Assembly: GCA_964036275.1 (NCBI GenBank)
Contig: OZ038434.1
Coordinates: 33,503,279 to 33,567,278 of the forward strand
Direction: 5' to 3'
Source of the DNA: Litoditis marina
Lineage: Eukaryota; Nematoda; Chromadorea; Rhabditida; Rhabditidae
Length of the DNA stretch: 64,000 nucleotides
In this document: positions 24,891 through 35,438 of the stretch, in pieces
Position numbering within the stretch: the stretch's first letter is position 1
How the letters are laid out: each line of letters begins with the position of its first letter
Program-made: the position numbers and the translations under genes
Notes under the pieces: model-generated
What the model saw: the letters and a program-made list of their open reading frames with translations, nothing else
What the model was told of the DNA's origin: nothing
Databases searched by the model: none

Positions 24891-26305
24891 GTTGTTATCT
24901 AACAATTACTCAGTAAAAATTAATACGATTTTTTTTGTTAAAAGTATTTTTCGCAAATATTATCAAAAAAACATTTTTAGAAAAAACTATTTTCCTAAAA
25001 AAATATTTTCAAAAATATTATTAAATTTTGAGACAGAAAAGTTCATTAAAGTAAGACTAAAGTAAAACTTCAGAACTTCATTATATATTTTCTCTTCAGA
25101 GTTCGAAGTTGAGCTGGCTTTTTGCAAATATCAAATCAGGGCACCCCTGGCCGCGCCGTATCTAGTACTGGTTACGCGATGAAATATTCCTGAAAGATCC
25201 CTGAACAAGGTGTTCCCTGAACGTACGGTGATTTTTCACCAACCCAAGATTTCCTATGAATAATGCGTTTCAGTTCATTTCCGATGATACAATTATCTTA
25301 TACAGTAGGATTAGGACTTTACTTCCATGCATATAGGGATTCTAGCCGTGATTCTCTATCACAGACTGTTATTGTGCGTTGCGGTCGATTTCTCTGAATT
25401 CCTACATGTATTTACAACAGCCCGACTATTTAAATCTGACATGCACTGAATGTCACTTCATGATCTACTCGAGACATAACATAACACATTTTATTGTAGA
25501 TGCATGGAATAATAACCCACCAACAAATAACATAAAACAAACACAGTGTTTAGTGAAACACTGATTAATCATATTCACTCTTAGTTCGTGATATAAACTA
25601 AGTGAAATGTAATAATGTGATTATCGCATTCAAAACGCTGTCTCTGCTAATTCTGTCTTTTCGTAGCAAGTCAAAGGGAAAGAAGAACAGTTGACAAGAT
25701 TTCTCATTGAAAAATATTTTTTTCAGGCTGGCAGACGATTCTCCCTAGTGTCCGTCATTTCATCGCCTTTAGAACTTCGAAGGTTCTTACAATCATTGGC
25801 TCAATTTGTATAAATCATGAATAATTGAATCAGTGTTTCTTTGTAATGAATAATCAACATGAGAAATACTTGGTGTCACCACACTTGAACAATAACAGGA
25901 AGAACAAAAAACCGAATAAATAAACACTGCTACTCGCCAAGTACTATTCTCAAACCGTTACAAACAACTCTAGGAATAAACACACTGTAAATGTTAAAGT
26001 TAAAGTTAAAGATATACACACTTAGCTACCATACTTCTGTTCTCCGTCTGCTTTTTCGAAAAACACCAAGAGAGCCATCTGCCTGAAAGTAAATGTTTTG
26101 ATGGAAAGTTGAATGAAGTAGACAAAAGCACGTTTGCTTCAATAATATATTCAGCCGCGATCTTAGTTACTCACTATCGAAATGATCTATACTCCACAAC
26201 GAGTTAATGATATAATCAGATGGCATATTTATGCTATTACTCTCGGGACGAAATAAATAAACAAGCTGGACGAAGCTGAACATTTCAGCTCTGGGAACTA
26301 ATTAC

Positions 26306-26673
26306 TCTAGAATTTGGCGGCGACTCGCCGGCGACATGGAGGGGTCGGCAGAGTGTCGCCGGCGGGTCGCCTGCGATTATTTTTAGGTCCCTCACAATGA
26401 ACGTTCTATATAGTAATCAGATACCGGAACTGGTAATTTACCAGAGAGTAAAAATGTTGTATATACTTATTGTCGCCCGAAATAGACAACATGAGATTCA
26501 CGGCTTCATGGTTCATGTTAACACATGTCACCCACCTAAAAACTACAAGTATGCGCATCTGATTCACATATATCTCATCCAGAATCAACGAGCTAAAAAT
26601 AATCGCAGGCGACCCGCCGGCGACACTCTGCCGACCCCTCCATGTCGCCGGCGAGTCGCCGCCAAATTCTAGA
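26306..26673. mobile_element. MITE with 81-base perfect inverted repeats, inside the foldback centre
   Basis: Arms 26306-26386 and 26593-26673 are perfect complements and very GC-rich (GCGACTCGCCGGCGACATGG). The flanks share TCTAGA, which may be the target duplication or part of the ends. The 206-base centre has no ORF of note. It is nested in the larger element and so is younger than it. Confidence 0.85.
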
Positions 26674-26721
26674 GAGAAAAATGGTACTTTGTAAGACTAG
26701 GAGACGTAACTCCAAAACTAT

Positions 26722-27019
26722 GATAGTTGGTCAAACTAGAGCTGCTGCAGCTCAAGTTCTAGACAAGCCTAGGTAATATGAAACACAGGGATAGTTGTCT
26801 ATTGTCACTCTCTATCCTATATCCAATCAACTCTGATCAGACTTTGTAACTTTTTGAAATAATTCCGAAGCAAGTGAATCGAAAAACGCTGAAAGTTGGT
26901 CAAACTAGAGCTGCTGCAGCTCAAGTTCTAGACAAGCCTAAGTAATATGGAACACAGGGACAGTTGTCTATTGTCACTTTTTATCCTATATCCAATCAAC
27001 TCTGATCAGCCTTTGTAAG
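26722..27019 (+). repeat. 169-base tandem repeat, about 1.8 copies, right foldback arm
   Basis: Reverse complement of the left-arm array, with AGCTGCTGCAGCT and CGCTGAAAGTTGG in each unit. The loss or gain of one unit relative to the left arm suggests slippage or unequal exchange after insertion. Confidence 0.85.
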
Positions 27020-27193
27020 TTTTTGAAATACATCTAGAGAAAGACACATGAAAACTGGTACATTTGGCCATCGGTGTAGCTAACGATTGTCGGTTTCAAA
27101 ATTAATAAACAACCTGACCGATGAATGATCAGTTCAGCTGCTGTTTAGTTTACAAACATGATAGAAACTGACCGGCAGTAACACTTTCGATTT

Positions 27194-27403
27194 GTGAGTC
27201 TGAGTTGTGACGAGGTCCGTTTTTCAGTCCTCTTTTCCTTCTTGGGCAGAAGATTCTACCTAAAAGACCAATTGATTAATATCCACAAAAACTTCAATTC
27301 TCATTCATCGAATGAATACATCGGAAAAAGATGTCATGATATTGAGCTGTTCAACTGTCGATCATTAATTAGTATTCGAACAATCCGGCGAAAGAGAAGC
27401 TGA
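27194..27403 (+). CDS. 69-codon frame in the foldback right arm
   Basis: This encodes a small basic protein ending in RTIRRKRS. The identical frame exists in the left arm on the other strand, so identity reflects arm homogeneity and not necessarily selection. It ends 9 bases before the next ATG at 27413. No known domain is visible; it may be a fortuitous open frame or a remnant of an element protein. Confidence 0.25.
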   Translation: MSLSCDEVRFSVLFSFLGRRFYLKDQLINIHKNFNSHSSNEYIGKRCHDIELFNCRSLISIRTIRRKRS

Positions 27404-27412
27404 AACTTAACT

Positions 27413-29968
27413 ATGGGAGAAAAACAGAAAATGAACCATATGTATGTTTTCAAAACTGTCATGCGCTCATACATCACATTCTATGAAAAAGACTGGCTTG
27501 AGGTTCGATTAAATAGAGGCTTGATGGTAGGAAGGAGTCGTGCGCTTTTCAAATTTTTAGAAGATCAAATGTCGGTATCATACCCCTGTGTAATTACTGG
27601 TGATCTCAACTTTCCAATTTGTGATACTCAGAACTTACACGCTTGTGTTCAAGGTAACATACTTAACTCGTTTGTTTCCGACAATGAATTAAATTTCTTG
27701 CATGATTTACCCACTCGCGGTAATCATTTTTTGGATATTATACTTTCGAATGATAATAGCCTTGTTGAAAACGTGAAAACCATGTGCAAGTTTTCAAATA
27801 GTGATCACAACATGCTAAGTTTTTCTGTCAATATTGAAGATCGTCCGATACCAAATGAAGTCACGCCACAGTGGACAAAAGGCGACTATAGCCAGATAAA
27901 TTTCTACCTGGCACATCAAGATTTTTCATTTGTTTATGATATGTCCCTATCTCTCCAAGCAGTTTATGACCGATTCATCAGTATTCTAAAATCAGCAATT
28001 AATACTTTTATTCCACATTCTTCACCGCGCGATAGATTGTTTTCTCCTGCTCACATCGTACGATCGTTCAATTCAAAAAATAAGGCATGGGAAAGTTTTA
28101 TTAATGGCACTGGTAGTTTTTCAGTTTATTCTGTGTGTTCCAAACGGCATACTTTGAACTGTAAAAGATTTGCCATAAATTCTGAACAGAAGGTGATTGA
28201 TTCCAGAGACCCGAAACGTTTTTATGGCTACGTTAACTCGAGAATAAAAGACTCGAGTAAAAGCACCATTCCGCGTATCAATAGTATGGAGAATCCAGCC
28301 AAGGTTCTCACTTCTCCTTCTGACGTAAGTAACTGTCTTTCCCAATTTTTCCATTCAGTTTACAGCGAGGGCGCTATTATCGATACGCCCCCTGATTTCT
28401 TTCCTCCTAACTTACCCAATTTTCCTGAAATAGTTATCAACTCATCTCATGTTATTTCAGCTATCAAACAACTAAGTGATAAACAGTCACTCACCCCGGA
28501 AGGCATTCCCTCGTATTTCATCAAAAGAGTTTCGGATACGCTCCTACCCCATCTCACCTTTTTCTATCAACGGTCGCTTATTTCTGGTAGTATTCCAAAA
28601 CAGTGGAATGAAGCGATAGTTATCCCTCTACTCAAAAAATCCCCGCGTATTGATCCGAAAAACTATAGACCGATTAGTCTAACCTCCTCGTTTTGCAAAA
28701 TATGTGAAATTTTTCTGAGTAAACGACTTCTAAATTTTTTCACGTCAAACTCCTTGCTTGACCAGAATCAATTTGGTTTTCTACCGGGTCGCTCCACTCT
28801 GAGCAATCTCATGTCCTGTATATCATCCTGGCAAAATTCACTGCAAAATAACAAACCAGTAGATTGTATCTATGTTGACTTCCAAAAAGCTTTTGATTCT
28901 GTTTCCCATCAGCTCCTTTTGTACAAATTGCAAAAATATGGTGTAAGTGATGTTTTGTGCAAATGGATTGCCAGTTATCTGTCAAACAGGTCATTCAAAG
29001 TACGGGTGAATGATTGTTTGTCATTACCAAAGCCATGTACGTCGGGTGTACCACAGGGTTCGGTCATTGGCCCATTGCTGTTTCTTATTTATGTTAATGA
29101 TATTTCTTGGCGTCTAGCTAGTCCTTGTTTTCTTTTCGCTGACGATCTCAAAATCTTCAGAGAACTAAATTGTGATTTTGACAGCAATATACTTGAAAGT
29201 GATCTCGAATGTATCTCGATTTGGGCTACTAAATGGCTTATGAATATTAACGAGGCTAAATCCCAGCATTTGTCAGTCAATAGTAGTTCACATCCTAGTC
29301 AATACACATTGAATAAAGTAGTTATTCCAAACAACAATTCGGTTCGTGATCTCGGTGTTACGGTGTGCAACGATCTCTCTTTCAGATCTCATATTTCTGA
29401 AATTGTAAAGAAGGCAAACAGGGTTGCAAATTGTATTTTGAGAGCTTTTCAGCTGCGCAAAATTTCCAGCTACAGAAAGGCTTTTATAACGTATGTTCGT
29501 CCAATTCTTGAATATGCGTCTCCTGTGTGGTCCCCCAACACTGTGATGGATACAACCAGTGTTGAAAACGTGCAACGACGTTTCACTCGTATTGCGTTCA
29601 GAAAATGTGTTAGCAATCCTCTCACTTTATCTTATGCGGGTCGTTTGGTAAGTTTTCAACTTAAATCACTTGCGTATAGACGTTTGGTATTTGATCTCTC
29701 CCTTTGTTATCGAATCATCCATGGTTTTGAAAAAAATCCTTCACTACAGCTATTTACGATAAGCAGGTCAAAAAGGCCTCATTCATTTCAAATCTCGCGA
29801 AATTTTGCTAGTAAAAGGCAAGTTTTTGGTTCGTTTGCGAACAGAATGCCAGCTATTTGGAATTTACTTCCAAGTCATGTAGTGGAAGCAGGAACTCTAT
29901 CTGCTTTTCACGCTCGTCTGGAAAAAGTGGACTTGTCTACTATTGTACCGTCTCTTAAACTGGACTGA
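27413..29968 (+). CDS. Chimeric 851-codon frame: 41 residues of foldback arm fused to LINE endonuclease remnant and reverse transcriptase
   Basis: Residues 1-41 come from the DNA element arm; the same codons, interrupted differently, exist in the left arm. From about 42 the protein is LINE: the C-terminal half of an APE-type endonuclease with GDLNF (about 62-66), RGNHFLDIILSND and SDHN. The reverse transcriptase follows with YVDFQKAFDSV, SGVPQGSVIGPLLFLIYVND and FLFADD, then the YVRPILEYASPVWSP signature common in CR1/Jockey/L2 elements. The N-terminal half of the endonuclease, with its catalytic Glu, is missing, so it should not cut target DNA in the normal way. The frame has no internal stop, which suggests a recent insertion. 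The start ATG belongs to the arm and may not be used. Confidence 0.85.
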   Translation: MGEKQKMNHMYVFKTVMRSYITFYEKDWLEVRLNRGLMVGRSRALFKFLEDQMSVSYPCVITGDLNFPICDTQNLHACVQGNILNSFVSDNELNFLHDLPTRGNHFLDIILSNDNSLVENVKTMCKFSNSDHNMLSFSVNIEDRPIPNEVTPQWTKGDYSQINFYLAHQDFSFVYDMSLSLQAVYDRFISILKSAINTFIPHSSPRDRLFSPAHIVRSFNSKNKAWESFINGTGSFSVYSVCSKRHTLNCKRFAINSEQKVIDSRDPKRFYGYVNSRIKDSSKSTIPRINSMENPAKVLTSPSDVSNCLSQFFHSVYSEGAIIDTPPDFFPPNLPNFPEIVINSSHVISAIKQLSDKQSLTPEGIPSYFIKRVSDTLLPHLTFFYQRSLISGSIPKQWNEAIVIPLLKKSPRIDPKNYRPISLTSSFCKICEIFLSKRLLNFFTSNSLLDQNQFGFLPGRSTLSNLMSCISSWQNSLQNNKPVDCIYVDFQKAFDSVSHQLLLYKLQKYGVSDVLCKWIASYLSNRSFKVRVNDCLSLPKPCTSGVPQGSVIGPLLFLIYVNDISWRLASPCFLFADDLKIFRELNCDFDSNILESDLECISIWATKWLMNINEAKSQHLSVNSSSHPSQYTLNKVVIPNNNSVRDLGVTVCNDLSFRSHISEIVKKANRVANCILRAFQLRKISSYRKAFITYVRPILEYASPVWSPNTVMDTTSVENVQRRFTRIAFRKCVSNPLTLSYAGRLVSFQLKSLAYRRLVFDLSLCYRIIHGFEKNPSLQLFTISRSKRPHSFQISRNFASKRQVFGSFANRMPAIWNLLPSHVVEAGTLSAFHARLEKVDLSTIVPSLKLD

Positions 29969-30527
29969 TCCCAATGGATCTTCCCAGATATGAAACGGTT
30001 ATACTACTTTTCAGGATATTTCCGGGGATTCTGGCAGCACCGCATCGAAATCTTTAGTTACCGAATTCAATATTTTTTGGACTTATGATGTAAGTAAAAT
30101 CTTTGCGCTTTTTTGTCTTCATACTCATAATGAGACATTTTTCACGCCAAACTCACCCCAAATCAATCAACTGCAAAACGCACTATCAAAACTATTTGGA
30201 TATCCGAACGAGTTTGCGTGTCATCGCCCCTCCCCCCCTTTCCACCAAATCTTGAGTTGAACTCCTCTGGTTCCCTGTATGTTCCGATTATGAGCGTATG
30301 TCTATTTCCAGGCCTGGTGGAGAGATGGGCGCCGAGCCAGTGTTAATATTATATGATGGCACCTAGTCCATAATATAATATACTGTTTTGTTTATGTTTA
30401 TTGTGAAGATATAGTTTCGATTCTGTTCTGTTTCTCCATTTTGTGTTTTCTTCTTGTTGTGACTTCATATTTTGCTGTTTTCTTTTTTGTTACCTCTCAC
30501 TTTTCCACTGGAATAAAGTATTCATAT
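27535..30527 (+). mobile_element. 5'-truncated CR1/Jockey-type LINE inserted in the foldback right arm
   Basis: The left arm gives the uninterrupted reference. The right arm diverges after 27534 and resumes at 30528-30531, with AAG on both sides as a possible 3-base target duplication. The insert is 2993 bases. It starts inside the endonuclease domain and ends soon after a GAATAAAG. This fits target-primed reverse transcription with 5' truncation. Confidence 0.85.
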
Positions 30528-31015
30528 AAGAAGAAAAATTTAACTGAGTTTCTAGCATTTCAAATCAAGCTTCCTATCGAATTTCATCGAAAGTTGGCTC
30601 AGAAACCCATAAAACGAATGGGAAATGTAAAAATAGAATACAAATATCAATTACCATCGTTAAGGTAGTTCTTAATTGAGTAAATGAAGAAATGGACAGC
30701 TTGAAGGTTTCTAATCAAGTTTTTAGAATGCTAAAAATGGCCCATTGTGCCACAAATGCGATTTGATAGCTTATAATCCAGCGTTGACCATTATATCACT
30801 AAAAAAGTTGATGAATGTATGGAGAAGCATGTTGCATAGGTTTATAACACAATTAAATGAATATAAACTGGTGTACACAGCTAAAAACAAAAAATGAAAA
30901 ATCGGCCCTGAGTCGGTGAACTAGACAGGTCGGTGAACTAGACAGGTCGGTGAACTACACTAATTGCCTTAATACTATTCTCTCCAGTTTTACAACAATA
31001 ATATAGTTTTATTCA

Positions 31016-33849
31016 ATGTCTAATCGACGCCTTTCCACTCTGAAGCCGTCAACAATTTCGCAGGAAGACAGTGATAGTGAGTTCAGTTTCAACAACAACT
31101 ATTATTGACAGGTTCGCAGCAAATATATAGATTCGATGTTTATTCTACTCGTTTTCGTTATGATGCTGGCTGACTCGTTGGTCTGTTTCGGATGCTATAA
31201 AAATTTGCGTCGTCAGTGTTCAACTGTATAATGTAGCAAATGTTATCATTCTTCGTTCAATTCAAAAGTTCCAAACGCGTAACATACAGGATTGGGCTAC
31301 TAGCTTGTAATTGTTATCATTCTGACCTTTTACATAATCGTGTACTCTTCAAAAAAGTACTATCAACGTCAGCTACACCTTGGTGTTCTTACCAAATTGT
31401 GTAATGCGGTGTATTGTTTCATATTGTAATTGTTTCCTGGGTCGTTGGTTTTGGTCTAGCTAAGTGAACTGAGTTGACTGTTGACTCGCGCCTGTTATCG
31501 TTCCTAATAACTTGACTCTTCTCTACCACCACCAAAATTGCAACTACTCAATTGATCAGCAAAATTTCAAGGATTTCTGGGAACATTTTGTTCAAAAACA
31601 TTTACTGTCCCTTTTCCTGAATAATAGAAGTTGAAATTGTTCCGAATGAGCCATTTGATCCAATTTCAAACATTTCCAATTCATTCTTTTAGGATTTCAC
31701 CGACTCTGCCGACAGAATAATCTCTGCTTCACAGAAGAGCAAGTCAGCGCAATTGCAAAGGTGAGTGGATTATATGGTTCATCTTCATTGTATTTCCGGT
31801 TGATTTAACGGCATTGATCCAGGGACATGTGAGAGATCGGTAAATTGGTCCGAATAGCCAAAAAAATTCCCATAAGCTGACTCCCATTTGGTCGAAATCG
31901 AAAGAAATTGCTTATTTTTGTGATGCAAAATCACCGATTTGTTTAAAACTCCTGTTTGGCGAATAGTTGGACCTTAATAGTGATTGTGATGGATTTGAAC
32001 TTCCAGAGAGTACGAAACTAGTATCGGGTATCGGGCCTGATTAGCATATTTTTGCTGTTTCACACGTAACATCATGCATCCTTGATAGTGCGTTTATCGG
32101 AATAAATCGATAGCTAGGAACCATGTCGATTTGGTTTAGACATTGGATATATACGAGTATTTTCACTTATCTAAGTTTGTACTAATCGGCGCATATTCCA
32201 ATTTGAATGGCTGTTTTATAGTAGTAAACAGCACTTTTTGAAGTATTTCAAAAGTAGTTTTCATGGTTCGTGGTAGTTAGAGTACATCTATTGAAAGAAG
32301 TGAAGTCTAGTTACTCGCTCTATATATAATATGCAGTAGAACTGATTTGGCAAACAAGCCCATTGTTCATCAGATCCACCTCTGATGAACAATGGGCTTG
32401 TTTTCCATAATTTAGAAGTAAGTTTGTCCAAATTATCCGAATAGTCAGAAAAATTGATAAAACTGGATAAACTTTTGCAAAGCAACCCAGTTGTGCTTGT
32501 GATAAAGGAAAGATCATGAAAGCATACTCCAGTAAGGATGTCCTAATAGTCAGAAAAAATTCGATCAACGGACTACTTTTCGGCCAAAAATGAGAAAAGT
32601 TGTCTATTTTTGTTGCAAAATCATGAATTTTCACTTGTTCCAATCTGAAAACGAACTACTTCTTGACGAATAGAACCTTACTGGTGTATGCATAAAAGTT
32701 CACAAATATTTGATGGGAAACGTGATCCTTATCGTAGATTAGTCAAACCTTACACACTTACACTCATGTGTGCATACATTCTTACCATTGTTATATTTCA
32801 CATTATATTATTATTACAAAGCATAAGAAACCAACCAACAAAACTACAAAACATATTCCCACCTGTTACTGAGAGTGAAATAGCTATATTAGCGTGCAGT
32901 AGCGACGCGATTTGATAGAATGATAGAATGTGCTCATTTTCTCCCGCTTATTACCTGTTACCGTTACTCCACTTAGGCTAATTTCTTAGTTAACACGTTT
33001 TTATCAGGCTAAGGCCTGTTTTCTGTTTTCACGTATTAGGTAAACAGAGTAGACGTTTATGCTAATTTTTCTTCTTAGACTTTTTTGCAGTGTGAGTAGA
33101 CATTTTTCCTGATCATTCCGGTTGACTCAAACACTTTGGTACAACCAACCCGTTTCAATTTTTTGATGTTTGGGAACTTGATTGCATATTTTCACAACCT
33201 CAATTTTTTGCTTTTGTTTCTTATAAACCTCTACATGACTCTGAGAAAGGCCTCCAATAAAATATTAATACCGCCTCGTGTGCATACACCAGTCAAGTTA
33301 TCCGAGTAGCTAATGTCACAGATCTTTGTAGCAGCCTAGCAGCAGTTTCTTGTAAGGTCTCGGTCCCTTTCCTTCATAGAAGTCTTCATGGTGGACTATC
33401 GAATACTCTATTGGCATTGATCCAGTGACATGTGAGAAACTTCTTTAGTGTCTTAGTAAGTAGAATAGTCGAACATTATCGAAAGTAGATGATTTTTCTA
33501 GTTTTCGTCGAAAAAGTAGCCCGTTTACGATTTTTTCTGTCTATTCAAACCAGTCAAGTACAGTATGCCTACAAACACCAGTAAGGTCTGACTAAGCGAC
33601 GAAAATCAGTCCGTTTTCGTATGTAAACAAGTGAAAATTTATGATTTTTCATCAGAAGTGGACCGATTGTCTTCTTTTTGGCGAAAAAGTAGTCCGTTCT
33701 TCAATTTTTCTGACTGTTCGGACAAGTTTACTGGTGTATGTATACCTACGACTCAGGTGCTCGAAGCTGGTTGTGATGTGGATTTTCTGGTGAGATTTCT
33801 CGGTCAGCAGGAAATTCGGCTGAAACCGGAACAAGAACAACAGGTATAA
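31016..33849 (+). CDS. Small 3-exon protein, 73 aa, possibly MOZART1-like
   Basis: Exons 31016-31076, 31693-31760 and 33757-33849. Donors are GTGAGT in both introns, acceptors TTTTAG and ACTCAG, phases 1 and 0, ending in TAA. The N-terminal 20 residues are basic and serine-rich. The stretch IAKVLEAGCDVDFL (about residues 41-54) resembles the helix of mitotic-spindle organizing protein 1 (MZT1), a small gamma-tubulin complex subunit of about 80 residues, and the total length fits. The rest of the match is weak, so the family name is a guess. The stop follows directly after CAG-GTA; if that GTATAA were used as a donor, an acceptor at 33950 inside the neighbouring repeat would give a slightly different tail. 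A hairpin element ends 16 bases before exon 3 and another element begins at about the stop codon. It lies 1.6 kb upstream of the ERGIC3 gene on the same strand. An AATAAA at 34314 is a possible poly(A) signal. Confidence 0.5.
32352..32403. repeat. Perfect 23-bp hairpin with 6-base loop, small-gene intron 2
   Basis: AAACAAGCCCATTGTTCATC... pairs base for base with its complement around TCCACC. No flanking complementarity. Confidence 0.9.
32523..32690. mobile_element. CATACACCAGTAAGGT hairpin MITE, small-gene intron 2
   Basis: Diverged left end (CATACTCCAGTAAGGATG), right end ACCTTACTGGTGTATG. Half-copies lie at about 32415-32455 and 31835-31975. Confidence 0.7.
33571..33740. mobile_element. 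CATACACCAGTAAGGT hairpin MITE, 16 bases before exon 3 of the small gene
   Basis: Complete 170-base copy. Only TATACCTACGACTCAG separates it from the exon, so the branch region of that intron must lie in the MITE. Confidence 0.8.
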
Positions 33850-34085
33850 TATAGTCTGTTTCACCAATCGATGTACTCCTACAGTAATCCGTCAATTATT
33901 CAAGGGGGTGTTTTCTAATGAAAAAGACATTACTTTGGTTTTAAATTTTCAGAGTCAGTAGTAGTAAACACGCAGAAGACACTATCAACATTTTAAGGAG
34001 TTCTAAATACGCTAATATACCAAACTTTGACCTGGAAGAGGTAGCAGATTACTGTAGAGGGTTATAAGTGGGTGGAACAAACTAT
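33846..34085. mobile_element. MITE, TATAGT...CTACAGTAAT family, at the stop of the small gene
   Basis: Reverse-complement copy of 1847-2098. Its left end overlaps or touches the TAA stop (33847-33849) of the 3-exon gene, so it forms the start of that gene's 3' UTR. Confidence 0.7.
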
Positions 34086-34527
34086 ATCTTACAATTATAT
34101 CATTTTCTTTACATTCTTGGAAATATTTCGCGACAAGTTCTTCCAATTTGGCAGAGAATTCCCCTTTTTCTTCTTGGCCGATTAACTTTACAGACGTATG
34201 TTTTTCATATTTCGTGGGGTTATTTTCTAATCGAACGTGAAATAATATCGAATTAGCTCCGAAAATGGAACTTAGAAACTCCAAAGTGGGCTTGTATAAA
34301 CGAACAGATGAGAAATAAAACAAGTTTCAAAACAAAATGAATTCAACACTACAAATCAATATATTTTTGTGCTACAAATTTGATGTTTTTCCAATGAAAA
34401 AGTACAAAACGCAGAAAATGGTTTCGATTTAGGTATCGCCGAGCAATCGTGAGAACCATCCCGTCCGTTTCTAGAAGATCAAGATAGATTCCGCCAGGAA
34501 TGATGTTGGTTTTTCACCAACATATCA

Positions 34528-34760
34528 GACTTGAATGAATGAATTTATTACGCAAGTGAAGCGTGTGATAAAAACTGAGACATAATTGGAAAAAGATAAC
34601 TTCAAAGATGAGAAATCAAACTGTGGAGATAATATTGCACACGTACGTCATGAATTGGGGACAATAATCACAGGATAGAGCAACAGTTAAATATAGTAGA
34701 AGTAACACAGTAGTATAAGACAAACGTCAAATTGCTATGATATAAAACGTTTAAAACTAG
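34528..34760 (-). mobile_element. Likely LINE 3' end with (ATTC)n tail, minus orientation
   Basis: TGAATGAATGAATTTATTACGC at 34532 resembles the 8.68 kb element end with a different tail repeat, followed by AT-rich unique sequence. It lies between the small 3-exon gene and ERGIC3. Confidence 0.35.
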
Positions 34761-35429
34761 CAACGGAAAATGGCAAACTCTTCTTTTTGGACAGTTTCAA
34801 ATATTTCGATCCTGCTCGCACAGAGAAAAATTGTTGACGCAATTTTGATTTTGGTAATTTTCTTCATCATTTATGCGATCTCTGCAAGCTTTTTCGTCGG
34901 GAGTGGTGGGTGTTAACTGTGAAGCTGTAAAACTGACTCTTGTGATATGTTATTCAAAAGCTTTTGATATTCTACCAGTAGGTTCATAGCTACTAATACA
35001 TTTCTTGAATGATAACGTGCAATTTTTACCAACTTGGGACAAAAGTAAGCGACGTTCGAGTGCAACTGGGTTATATTTGATTTTAGATTGGCACCCTGTA
35101 GGTTTCAGTTTTTATATGTGATATTGTGATGTGAATGAATGTTTCTCGCAACCTGTTATTTTTTGTCAGATTTATCATGGTTTTATTACCACACGGCTAC
35201 CGCTTGATTTGATTTTGTACTTTTTAAATTACCTGGAAGGTTGAATTTACGTAATTTGGTTTTGGCATTGCATACAAACTGGTCTTCACCTTTTTTTGAG
35301 GGTTTTTCTCTCCATTGCTGAACTTTGAATTCTAAAACGTTCCTGGGTTCCTATCCAGTAAAATCTCAAGAGAGAGAAGAATGCCTATATCTTGTAAACT
35401 ATTGTACATTTGGATTATCGATTATTCTC

Positions 35430-35438
35430 GATTCGCAG
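35430..35438 (+). promoter_or_regulatory. Acceptor touching the ERGIC3 start codon
   Basis: GATTCGCAG ends at 35438 and the ATG is the next base. No coding exon is visible upstream in phase. In nematodes this arrangement is typical of a spliced-leader acceptor, and it fixes the start codon. Confidence 0.5.

Larger units (their letters stand above)
22815..30969. mobile_element. Long-inverted-repeat (foldback/MULE-like) DNA element with nested insertions
   Basis: The left arm runs 22815 to about 24246. The right arm runs about 26722-27534 plus 30531-30969, split by a LINE. The outer 439 bases of each arm align without gaps (23253 pairs with 30531). The ends read AGGCAATTAG and CTAATTGCCT, followed inward by 2-3 repeats of TAGTTCACCGACCTGTC. 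A TAATACT direct repeat flanks the whole unit (22808-22814 and 30970-30976; TTAATACT if the terminal T is shared). Arms of this length with internal tandem repeats are known from foldback and TIR-MULE elements. No transposase is visible in the 24.25-26.7 kb centre, so it is probably non-autonomous. Without the LINE it is about 5.16 kb. Confidence 0.8.

Noticed and set aside
22815..30969. Giant DNA transposon that encodes its own reverse transcriptase
   Set aside because: The left arm shows the uninterrupted sequence at the LINE junctions, so the RT is a later insertion and not part of the element.
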